This document shows, piece by piece, positions 56,490 to 64,000 of a stretch of DNA of 64,000 nucleotides. Below the pieces are notes generated by a model that did not search any database, was not told where the DNA came from, and saw nothing but the letters and a program-made list of their open reading frames with translations. How positions within the stretch are numbered: the first letter of the stretch is position 1; each line of letters starts with the position of its first letter. Origin of the DNA: Ralstonia sp. 25mfcol4.1 (lineage in GTDB: Bacteria; Pseudomonadota; Gammaproteobacteria; Burkholderiales; Burkholderiaceae); contig NZ_FNJO01000001.1 of assembly GCF_900104095.1 (NCBI RefSeq), positions 248,001 through 312,000 of the forward strand, written 5' to 3'. Both the position numbers and the translations under genes were made by a program.

Positions 56490-57269
56490 ATGCCGGACAT
56501 GACGCTTAATCCCCGCCAGACCGCTCTTCTCGAGGAAGTCCGCACCCAGGGCTTTGCCTCCATCGACGAACTCGCGCGCAAGTTCGGCGTGACCCTGCAG
56601 ACTGTCCGGCGCGACGTGAACCTGCTGGCCGAGAACGGCATGCTGGCCCGGTTTCATGGCGGGGTGCGCATGGAGGGGTCGACCACCGAGAACATTGCCT
56701 ACCGGCAGCGCCAGGCGCTCAACGCCGACGGCAAGGTGCACATCGCGCGCGCCGTGGCCGCAGCGGTGCCCGAGGGCTGCTCGCTGATCCTGAACATCGG
56801 GACGACAGTGGAAGAAGTGGCACGCGCGCTGATCCATCACCGCGGCCTGCGCGTCATCACCAACAACCTGCACGTGGCCAATATCCTGGCCGACAATCCC
56901 GACTGCGAGGTCATCGTGGCGGGCGGCGTGCTGCGCTCGCGCGACCGCGGCATCATCGGCGAGGCCACGGTGGAATTCATCCGCCAGTTCAAGGTGGATA
57001 TCGGCCTGATCGGCATCTCGGGCATCGAGACCGACGGCACGCTGCGCGACTACGATTTTCGCGAAGTCAAGGTGGCGCGCACGATCATGGAGCATTCCCG
57101 CGAGATCTGGCTGGCGGCGGATGCCAGCAAATTCAATCGCCGAGCCATGGTGGAGCTGGCGCCCCTGAGCAGCATCGACCGGCTGTTTACGGACGAGCCG
57201 CTACGCGCGCCGTTCGACACGATGCTGGCGGAAAGCGGAGTGAAATGTGTGGTCGCGGATGGGGAGTGA
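56490..57269 (+). CDS. glpR: DeoR-family glycerol-3-phosphate regulon repressor
   Basis: The 259-residue protein has the DeoR helix-turn-helix (DELARKFGVTLQTVRRDVNLLAENG, residues about 27-51) and the sugar-phosphate-binding domain with LILNIGTTVEEVARAL near residue 100. GlpR proteins release DNA upon binding glycerol-3-phosphate. It is divergent from the glycerol ABC operon, with operator-like sites in between, and close to glpK-glpD. The identification combines family with context. Confidence 0.88.
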   Translation: MPDMTLNPRQTALLEEVRTQGFASIDELARKFGVTLQTVRRDVNLLAENGMLARFHGGVRMEGSTTENIAYRQRQALNADGKVHIARAVAAAVPEGCSLILNIGTTVEEVARALIHHRGLRVITNNLHVANILADNPDCEVIVAGGVLRSRDRGIIGEATVEFIRQFKVDIGLIGISGIETDGTLRDYDFREVKVARTIMEHSREIWLAADASKFNRRAMVELAPLSSIDRLFTDEPLRAPFDTMLAESGVKCVVADGE

Positions 57270-57295
57270 TATCCGCCCGGGTTTCCGGCGCCCCT

Positions 57296-57311
57296 CTCCC
57301 GCATGCGGGAG
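57296..57311. repeat. Hairpin between convergent glpR and purU
   Basis: CTCCCGC-AT-GCGGGAG is a perfect 7-bp inverted repeat within a C- then G-rich block (57291-57316). It probably ends transcription of one or both convergent genes or belongs to the dispersed CTCCCGC-type repeats of this group. There is no clear T-run. Confidence 0.45.
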
Positions 57312-57347
57312 GGGGGAGAAACCCTTGCTGCGCCGCAGATCGACGGC

Positions 57348-58214
57348 TTACTTGAAGACGACCGTCTTGTGGCCGTTCAGCAAAATACGATGCTCGGCGT
57401 GCCACTTGACCGCCCGGGCCAGTGCCACGCATTCGACGTCGCGGCCGACCGCGGTCAGCTGCTCGGGGTCCATGCTGTGATCCACGCGCTCGATTTCCTG
57501 CTCGATGATCGGGCCTTCGTCCAGGTCGGCCGTCACGTAGTGCGCGGTCGCGCCGATCAGCTTCACGCCGCGATCATGCGCCTGGTAGTAAGGCTTGGCA
57601 CCCTTGAAGCTGGGCAGGAACGAGTGGTGGATGTTGATGGCCCGGCCTTGCAGCTTGCGGCACAGGTCGTCGGACAGCACCTGCATGTAGCGCGCCAGCA
57701 CCACGAGGTCGATGTTCTGGTCGCGCACCACTTCAAAGACGCGCGCTTCCTGCGCAGCCTTCTGCTCGGCCGACGCGTTCATCAGCGGCAGGTGGAAGAA
57801 CGGCACGTCGTACGACGCGGCCAGCTGATAGAAGTCGCGGTGGTTCGACACGATCGCGGCGATCTCGACCGGCAGGCCGCCAACCTTGGCCCGGAACAGC
57901 AGGTCGTTCAGGCAGTGGCCGATCTTCGACACCATGATCATCACGCGCGGCTTCACGGTGGCGTCGAACACTTCCCACTGCATGCCGAACTGGTCGCCCA
58001 CGGGCGCGAAGGCGGCGCGCAGCTCGGCCAGCTCCGGGCCGCCGGCGGACGTGTTGAAATGCACGCGCATGAAGAAACGGCCGGTGAACGCATCGCCGTA
58101 CTGGTCAGAATCGACAATATTGCAGCCGTGCTGGAACAGCAGGCCGGAAACGGCATGCACGATGCCCGGCTGGTCCGGGCAGGAAAGCGTCAGAATAAAT
58201 CCGGTGGTGCTCAT
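57348..58214 (-). CDS. purU: Formyltetrahydrofolate deformylase
   Basis: The 288-residue protein has an N-terminal ACT domain (FILTLSCPDQPGIVHAVSG, residues about 6-24) and a formyltransferase-fold domain with the catalytic motif NIHHSFLPSFKGAKPY near residue 205 and Asp in ATAHYVTADLDEGPII near residue 232. It hydrolyses 10-formyl-THF to formate and THF. The start at 58214 is the usual N-terminus. It lies inside the glycerol region with no evident metabolic link. Confidence 0.95.
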   Translation of the reverse strand: MSTTGFILTLSCPDQPGIVHAVSGLLFQHGCNIVDSDQYGDAFTGRFFMRVHFNTSAGGPELAELRAAFAPVGDQFGMQWEVFDATVKPRVMIMVSKIGHCLNDLLFRAKVGGLPVEIAAIVSNHRDFYQLAASYDVPFFHLPLMNASAEQKAAQEARVFEVVRDQNIDLVVLARYMQVLSDDLCRKLQGRAINIHHSFLPSFKGAKPYYQAHDRGVKLIGATAHYVTADLDEGPIIEQEIERVDHSMDPEQLTAVGRDVECVALARAVKWHAEHRILLNGHKTVVFK

Positions 58215-58261
58215 CTTGGGCAAATCGGGGTTAGGCAAGCCTGGCCCGCGATGCATGGTGT

Positions 58262-59095
58262 TCAGGGCTGGACGGCAGCCCAGCCGCGTCTGCGGAGGGC
58301 ATCCAGCGTCACCAGCGTGGCATCGACGGTCATGGCACGGCCCGCCATGATAGCAAGCAATGCCTCCGGGTCGATATGGCGATGCTCGGCCACTTCGCCA
58401 TCGCGGTTATGGGGCACGAAGTCCGGCGGCAGCACCAGGTCATATCCATACACGCGTTCCCATTGCACGCCTTCGGGGATTTCGCGCAGCACATCGATCA
58501 CGCCATGGGCCTCGGCCTGGCCGGCCAGCGCGGGCGGAATGCCCGATTCCTCGTCGCATTCGCGCACCAGCGTTTCGAGCGGATCGCTGCCCGCCGGCAT
58601 GCCGCCGGCCACCAGGTTGTCCCACATGCCGGGGTCGACCGCCTTGGACGGGCTGCGCCGCGAGATCCACAGCGCCCGCTGCCCGGCCACGATGCCGTTC
58701 ATGTGCGACGCAAAGGTCAGCAGCCCCAGGAAGCGGGCGGCCGCCCGCTCGATCACCGCGAACGGGGCCGCATCGAGCGCCGGCGTGACGGCAAACAGCT
58801 CGTTGCGCCAGCCGCGCACGTGGCCTGCATCGGCCAGCCGGCGGGCCAGCGTGGCCAGCGCCGCATTGCGCGCCGCCACCGTGGCGCAGCCGGGCAGCAG
58901 CGTCACGGCGCCCTCTTCCTGCTCGGGCCCCAGCACATCGCCCATCGCGCGAAGGATGCCGGCATGGCGCCGGGGCAGCCAGCCCACCTGCACGCCATCC
59001 ACCTGCAGCCGCAGGTGCGCGGCGGGATCGAAGGGGCTGCGCGCGGCAACGCCGGCAATGACAACGCTAACGATATCGGACATGGGCAGACACAT
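58262..59095 (-). CDS. NUDIX hydrolase with DUF4743-type N-terminal domain
   Basis: The 277-residue protein has an N-terminal domain of about 115 residues (DUF4743-like, as in thiamine-pyrophosphokinase-related NUDIX proteins) and a NUDIX domain whose box reads [22 protein letters not shown] near residues 168-189, with the RECDEESG acids intact. It would hydrolyse a nucleotide or coenzyme diphosphate. Another ATG at 59083 is possible. It is divergent from glpK with only about 20 nt between the starts. Confidence 0.85.
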   Translation of the reverse strand: MCLPMSDIVSVVIAGVAARSPFDPAAHLRLQVDGVQVGWLPRRHAGILRAMGDVLGPEQEEGAVTLLPGCATVAARNAALATLARRLADAGHVRGWRNELFAVTPALDAAPFAVIERAAARFLGLLTFASHMNGIVAGQRALWISRRSPSKAVDPGMWDNLVAGGMPAGSDPLETLVRECDEESGIPPALAGQAEAHGVIDVLREIPEGVQWERVYGYDLVLPPDFVPHNRDGEVAEHRHIDPEALLAIMAGRAMTVDATLVTLDALRRRGWAAVQP

Positions 59096-59116
59096 TCACC
59101 ATTACGGATGGACCGC

Positions 59117-60652
<1,536 letters not shown>

Positions 60653-60672
60653 ATCCGACTGCCGAAGAAGCC

Positions 60673-62277
60673 ATGCCAATTTCCGTACCTGCGGTCCAGC
60701 CGCCCACCCGCCCCGAACTGCTCGATACGCTGTCGCGCACGGCCCGCTGGGACGTCATCGTCATCGGCGGGGGCGCCACGGGCCTGGGCACCGCGCTCGA
60801 CGCCGCCGCGCGCGGCTACCGCACGCTGCTGCTCGAAGCGGCCGACTTTGCCAAGGGCACGTCGAGCAAGGCCACCAAGCTCGTGCACGGCGGCGTGCGC
60901 TATCTGGCCCAGGGCAATATCAGCCTGGTGCGCGAGGCACTGCACGAACGCGGCCTGCTGGCGCGCAACGCGCCGCACGTGGTGTGGCCGCTCGGATTCG
61001 TCGTGCCGGCCTACCAGATGTTCGACCAGCCGTTCTACGGCATCGGCCTGAAGGTCTACGACATGCTGGCCGGCGGGCTGAACCTGTCGGGCAGCCGCTG
61101 GCTGAACCACCGCGAAACGCTCGAAGCGGCCCCCACGCTGGCCGAACACGTGGGCGGCCGCCCGCTGCGCGGTGGCAACCTGTATTTCGACGGCCAGTTC
61201 GACGATGCACGCCTGGCCATGGCGCTGATGCGCACGCTGTTCGACGTGGGCGGCACGGCGGTGAACTACATGCGCGTGTCGGGCCTGACCCAGCGCAACG
61301 GCGTGATCACCGGCGTCACCGCCGAAGATGCGCTCGGCGCCGGCACGTTCCACCTGTGCGCCGACTGCGTGATCAACGCCACCGGTGTGTGGGTCGATGC
61401 GGTCCGGCAGATGGAAGACGACCAGGCCCGCACGATGGTGGCGCCCAGCCAGGGCGTGCACCTGACCATTCCGCGCAGCTTCCTGCCCGGCGACCGCGCC
61501 ATCCTGATCCCCAAGACCGACGATGGCCGGGTGCTGTTCCTGGTGCCCTGGAACGGGCACGTGATCGTCGGCACCACCGACACCCCGCGCAAGGACCTGC
61601 CGCTGGAGCCGCGCGCCACCGGCGACGACATCGACTTCATCCTGGAAACCGCCGCCCGCTATCTGGCGCGCGATCCGTCGCGGGCCGATGTCACCAGCGT
61701 CTGGGCCGGGCTGCGGCCGCTGGTCAAGGCCACGGGTGAATCGTCCACGGCGTCGCTGTCGCGCGAACATACGATCGTGGTGTCCCGGGCGGGCCTGATC
61801 ACGGTCACCGGCGGCAAGTGGACCACCTATCGAAAGATGGCCGAGGACGTGATCGAGACCGCAATCCAGCGCCAGATGCTGCGCGCCGCCCCCTGCCGCA
61901 CCGCCGATTTGCCGCTGCATGGCGCGGTGGGCATGCCGTCCGACCTGCCGCCCGCCAACTCCGGATCGCCCGACCGCTACTATGGCGCGGACCTCCCGCT
62001 GGTGCGGGCGCTGCCGGGCGCGGACACCATGGTCGTGGCCGCATCGGGGCTGACCGAGGCCCACGTCCGCTTCGCGGCGCGCCACGAACTGGCCCGCCGG
62101 GTGGAAGACGTGCTGGGCCGGCGCAATCGCGCGCTGTTCCTGGATGCAGGGGCCGCGCTGGCCGGGGCGCCGCGCGTGGCGCAGATCCTGGCCGAGGAAC
62201 TGGGTCACGATGCCGCCTGGCAGGCCAGGGAGCTGGAGGACTTCGGCGCGCTGGCCCGTGGCTACCTGCTCGGCTGA
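60673..62277 (+). CDS. glpD: Aerobic glycerol-3-phosphate dehydrogenase
   Basis: The 534-residue flavoprotein has the FAD motif IVIGGGATGLGTALDAAARGY near residues 28-48, SSKATKLVHGGVRYL near residue 65 and a DTPRK segment near residue 305, with a C-terminal DAO_C domain. It oxidises glycerol-3-phosphate to dihydroxyacetone phosphate at the inner membrane, passing electrons to quinone. It completes the glycerol pathway started by glpK. Confidence 0.96.
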   Translation: MPISVPAVQPPTRPELLDTLSRTARWDVIVIGGGATGLGTALDAAARGYRTLLLEAADFAKGTSSKATKLVHGGVRYLAQGNISLVREALHERGLLARNAPHVVWPLGFVVPAYQMFDQPFYGIGLKVYDMLAGGLNLSGSRWLNHRETLEAAPTLAEHVGGRPLRGGNLYFDGQFDDARLAMALMRTLFDVGGTAVNYMRVSGLTQRNGVITGVTAEDALGAGTFHLCADCVINATGVWVDAVRQMEDDQARTMVAPSQGVHLTIPRSFLPGDRAILIPKTDDGRVLFLVPWNGHVIVGTTDTPRKDLPLEPRATGDDIDFILETAARYLARDPSRADVTSVWAGLRPLVKATGESSTASLSREHTIVVSRAGLITVTGGKWTTYRKMAEDVIETAIQRQMLRAAPCRTADLPLHGAVGMPSDLPPANSGSPDRYYGADLPLVRALPGADTMVVAASGLTEAHVRFAARHELARRVEDVLGRRNRALFLDAGAALAGAPRVAQILAEELGHDAAWQARELEDFGALARGYLLG

Positions 62278-62368
62278 ATCGCCCGGAATGCTCCTGGAAG
62301 GCAGCAAATGGGCTGCCGTGGTGCGAGACTTCGGCGATAATGCCGGCTATTGCATCAGGGAGAACACC

Positions 62369-62770
62369 ATGGACGACATGGACGAGATGGACGAGATTGA
62401 TGATCTGTCCGATCTGCCGATGCCCCGGTTCATCTGGGGCTTCGCCATTACCGCCAGCAAGGGCGGTGAAGTCACGCACGACGAATTCGAGTACCTGACC
62501 CACACCCACAATCCGCGCTTCTCGTGTCGCGTCGTGGAACTGGAGGACGTGCCCGCCCCGGACAACGAGGCGGACATCGACGGTCGCCTGGTTCACTACG
62601 ACGAGCCGGACCGCCTGTTCTATATCACCGATCTTGGCATGGCGCTCGTCAACTTCCAGATGTTCGACAAGCTGCCCGACAAGAGCCGGCTCAAGAAAGT
62701 CTGCGACGAAGCCATCAAGAACTGGATGCTGCGGCGTGAATTCCTCGACGACGAGGAAGACGAAGGCTGA
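62369..62770 (+). CDS. Hypothetical acidic protein
   Basis: The 133-residue protein begins with a strongly acidic repeat (MDDMDEMDEIDDLSDLP), has a mixed alpha/beta core (FIWGFAITASKGGEVTHDEF; RLFYITDLGMALVNFQMFDK) and ends in an acidic DDEEDEG tail. No domain is recognised. A GGGAG ribosome site precedes the ATG, and a strong terminator follows. The remaining 91-nt gap after glpD shows no other gene. Confidence 0.75.
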   Translation: MDDMDEMDEIDDLSDLPMPRFIWGFAITASKGGEVTHDEFEYLTHTHNPRFSCRVVELEDVPAPDNEADIDGRLVHYDEPDRLFYITDLGMALVNFQMFDKLPDKSRLKKVCDEAIKNWMLRREFLDDEEDEG

Positions 62771-62772
62771 AG

Positions 62773-62798
62773 AAAAAAGCACCCTCGGGTGCTTTTTT
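62773..62798 (+). terminator. Bidirectional-type terminator
   Basis: AAAAAAGCACCC-TC-GGGTGCTTTTTT forms a 12-bp stem that could terminate transcription from both strands, between the acidic protein gene and the convergent small gene at 62824. Confidence 0.93.
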
Positions 62799-62823
62799 GT
62801 TGCCTGGGCGGCCTGGCTGGCCC

Positions 62824-63048
62824 CTAGTTGTCCTTTACCTCGATCAGCCCCGACGCCACGCGCTCGATCTCGCAATACACGGGCAACGCCTCGAGCGGCC
62901 CCGTGCAACCCACGCCCGATGCCTGGCTGGCATGGGCGCCCGGTGGCAGGAACACGAATGCCATGCCGGGCTGGAAGCCAGGATGCCGGCGCAGACTGTC
63001 ATTGAGAATGTCTAGATACTGCGATCGCGAAAAGACCTGCTTGGCCAT
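62824..63048 (-). CDS. Small protein paralogous to the gene at 33159-33407
   Basis: The 74-residue protein contains SQYLDILNDSLRRHPGF and FVFLPPGAHASQASGVG, matching the pattern of the 82-residue protein at 33159-33407. Both are single small genes with no recognised family. An AGACTCG stretch lies upstream of the ATG, with no strong ribosome site. It is convergent with the acidic protein gene across the shared terminator. Confidence 0.7.
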   Translation of the reverse strand: MAKQVFSRSQYLDILNDSLRRHPGFQPGMAFVFLPPGAHASQASGVGCTGPLEALPVYCEIERVASGLIEVKDN

Positions 63049-63157
63049 GTCGAGTCTCCGGAAGATCGGCTGAGCCCGGAAATCCTAGCATGGCCTTGCC
63101 GGCGCCCGGCACCGCATCGTGAGATTGACGGCATCGGGCGCGGTAGCCAGTACGCGG

Positions 63158-63601
63158 CTAGCACTCGCCCTTCTTGGCGTGGCCCGGCGGGCAGTGGTAG
63201 CCGCGCGGGCCGCCGCGGGGGCGGTCACCGTCGTAGTCGCCACGATCGTGCCCATGATAGTGGTCGTAGTCGGGGCCGCGGTTCCAACGCTCGGGCTGCA
63301 TCACCCAGCCGTTGCTGGCACGCACCCAGCGCGGTTGCTCATAGACATAGCCCGGACGTGCGGTCACCCAATGGCCCTGCTTCCATGCGTGCTTGCGATA
63401 GTGGTCGTCCCAGACCCAGTAGCCGGGCGCCCAGACATAACCCGCGCGTGGTGCCGGCACGGCCTCGTAGATCGGCGCCGGCGGCGGCGTGCCAATGCCG
63501 ATATTGATGTTGACCTGGGCCAGCGCCGCGGGCGCGAAGGCCGTGGCGGACCAGAGCAGTGCGGCGCTGGCTGCGGCGCGCAGGAAAGCATGGCGATTCA
63601 A
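63158..63601 (-). CDS. Exported YXWGXW-type protein
   Basis: The protein of about 147 residues has a signal peptide (NRHAFLRAAASAALLWSA, cleavage near residue 29 after ALA) and aromatic repeats of the YXWGXW kind (GYVWAPGYWVWDDHYRKHAW; KQGHWVTARPGYVYEQPRWV), then a His/Asp/Arg-Gly-rich tail. Such periplasmic or envelope proteins are common in beta-proteobacteria and their function is unclear. The start is taken as the TTG at 63601, which follows AGAGGGGG at good spacing; an ATG at 63634 would add 11 residues before the signal and has no ribosome site. Confidence 0.8.
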   Translation of the reverse strand: MNRHAFLRAAASAALLWSATAFAPAALAQVNINIGIGTPPPAPIYEAVPAPRAGYVWAPGYWVWDDHYRKHAWKQGHWVTARPGYVYEQPRWVRASNGWVMQPERWNRGPDYDHYHGHDRGDYDGDRPRGGPRGYHCPPGHAKKGEC

Positions 63602-63769
63602 GGTGACCCCCTCTTCTTTTAGGAACAATGCCATAGACAAATGTGAACGAACGGACAGCAGTTTACCCACCGCGCACACGGTGTGATGTAAGAAAGCGTG
63701 TCTGGGCGTTACCGCCCCGGGGATCGGGGCGTCAGCGTATGGGTAAGCGGCAGGCGCGGCCGACGGACT

Positions 63770-63973
63770 TCAGTGGTCGGCGGCCATCGCCTTCAGTTCG
63801 GCCTCGCCGGCCACGCGGGCGGCGTCGGCAGTGGTGAAAGTGTCGTCCGACACCATGGTGCGCCGGATCTGCTGCGCGCCGAAGTCCACCAGCGCGATGA
63901 CCCACACGTAGCGCCCGGCCTGGGGCGCGGTCTGCACAAAAGCCTTCAACTGCGGTCTGGATTCACTCGTCAT
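63770..63973 (-). CDS. Hypothetical small protein
   Basis: The 67-residue protein has a YVWVIALVDFG strand, a TFTTADAARVAGEAELKAMA helix and no recognised domain. The ATG at 63973 is preferred because GGAG lies eight bases upstream; another ATG seven codons earlier (63994) has none. The gap to the YXWGXW gene (63602-63769) shows no further gene. Confidence 0.65.
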   Translation of the reverse strand: MTSESRPQLKAFVQTAPQAGRYVWVIALVDFGAQQIRRTMVSDDTFTTADAARVAGEAELKAMAADH

Positions 63974-64000
63974 GATGTATCTCCGTTGGAACACGACAGG

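Overview
The window reads as chromosomal DNA of a G+C-rich Burkholderiaceae bacterium, most likely Cupriavidus or a close Ralstonia relative. This rests on gene content (carA-exporter-carB-greA, gloB/methyltransferase/rnhA/dnaQ, an anthranilate-CoA operon, waaC, purU) and codon use. The genus is an inference; no marker gene here settles it.

Layout. 1-5.9 kb: pyrimidine/arginine genes carA and carB with a LysE-type exporter between them and the start of greA beyond, all on the minus strand, with a good sigma70 promoter about 200 nt upstream of carA. 5.9-13.9 kb: a seven-gene minus-strand catabolic operon whose hallmark is a fused flavin monooxygenase/old-yellow-enzyme reductase, accompanied by a CoA ligase, SDR, enoyl-CoA hydratase, acyl-CoA dehydrogenase, thioesterase and RidA protein. 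It fits aerobic 2-aminobenzoyl-CoA (anthranilate) degradation, with a palindromic operator candidate upstream. 14-21 kb: prpE, mltD, gloB, a methyltransferase, rnhA, dnaQ and tRNA-Val(CAC).

21.0-32.0 kb: a 10.9-kb integrated element bounded by a perfect 49-bp repeat of the tRNA-Val 3' part. Its plus-strand module holds a tyrosine integrase, a small putative excisionase, a RepA-like helicase followed at once by an iteron cluster and large palindrome (likely origin), a chain of overlapping small genes, a P27-type terminase small subunit, a coiled-coil protein and an HK97-like major capsid protein. No large terminase, portal, protease or tail gene is visible, so it looks like a minimal phage satellite carrying its own capsid protein. 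A distinctly A+T-rich cargo on the opposite strand encodes a DUF262-HNH nuclease and a PIN-domain protein, probable antiphage genes, with a degenerate initiator-tRNA-like relic between them.

32-50 kb: an AadA-like aminoglycoside nucleotidyltransferase, small unknown genes, a MEKHLA protein, a four-module rhodanese coupled to a thiol dioxygenase, a divergent organosulfur cluster (DszC/SfnC-like flavoprotein; SsuD-like monooxygenase, ABC transporter, cytochrome c), waaC, an isochorismatase-family hydrolase with its divergent LysR regulator, a membrane diguanylate cyclase and an orphan AAA ATPase.

50-64 kb: a complete glycerol regulon. A six-gene ABC importer (order S-T-P-Q-U-V) is divergent from a DeoR-type repressor, and glpK-glpD lie beyond purU and a NUDIX gene. 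Glycerol enters by the ABC system, is phosphorylated by GlpK and oxidised by GlpD; GlpR presumably senses glycerol-3-phosphate. The two transporter ATPases have complementary defects that predict one dead and one live ATP site. The window ends with small unknown genes and a secreted YXWGXW-type protein.
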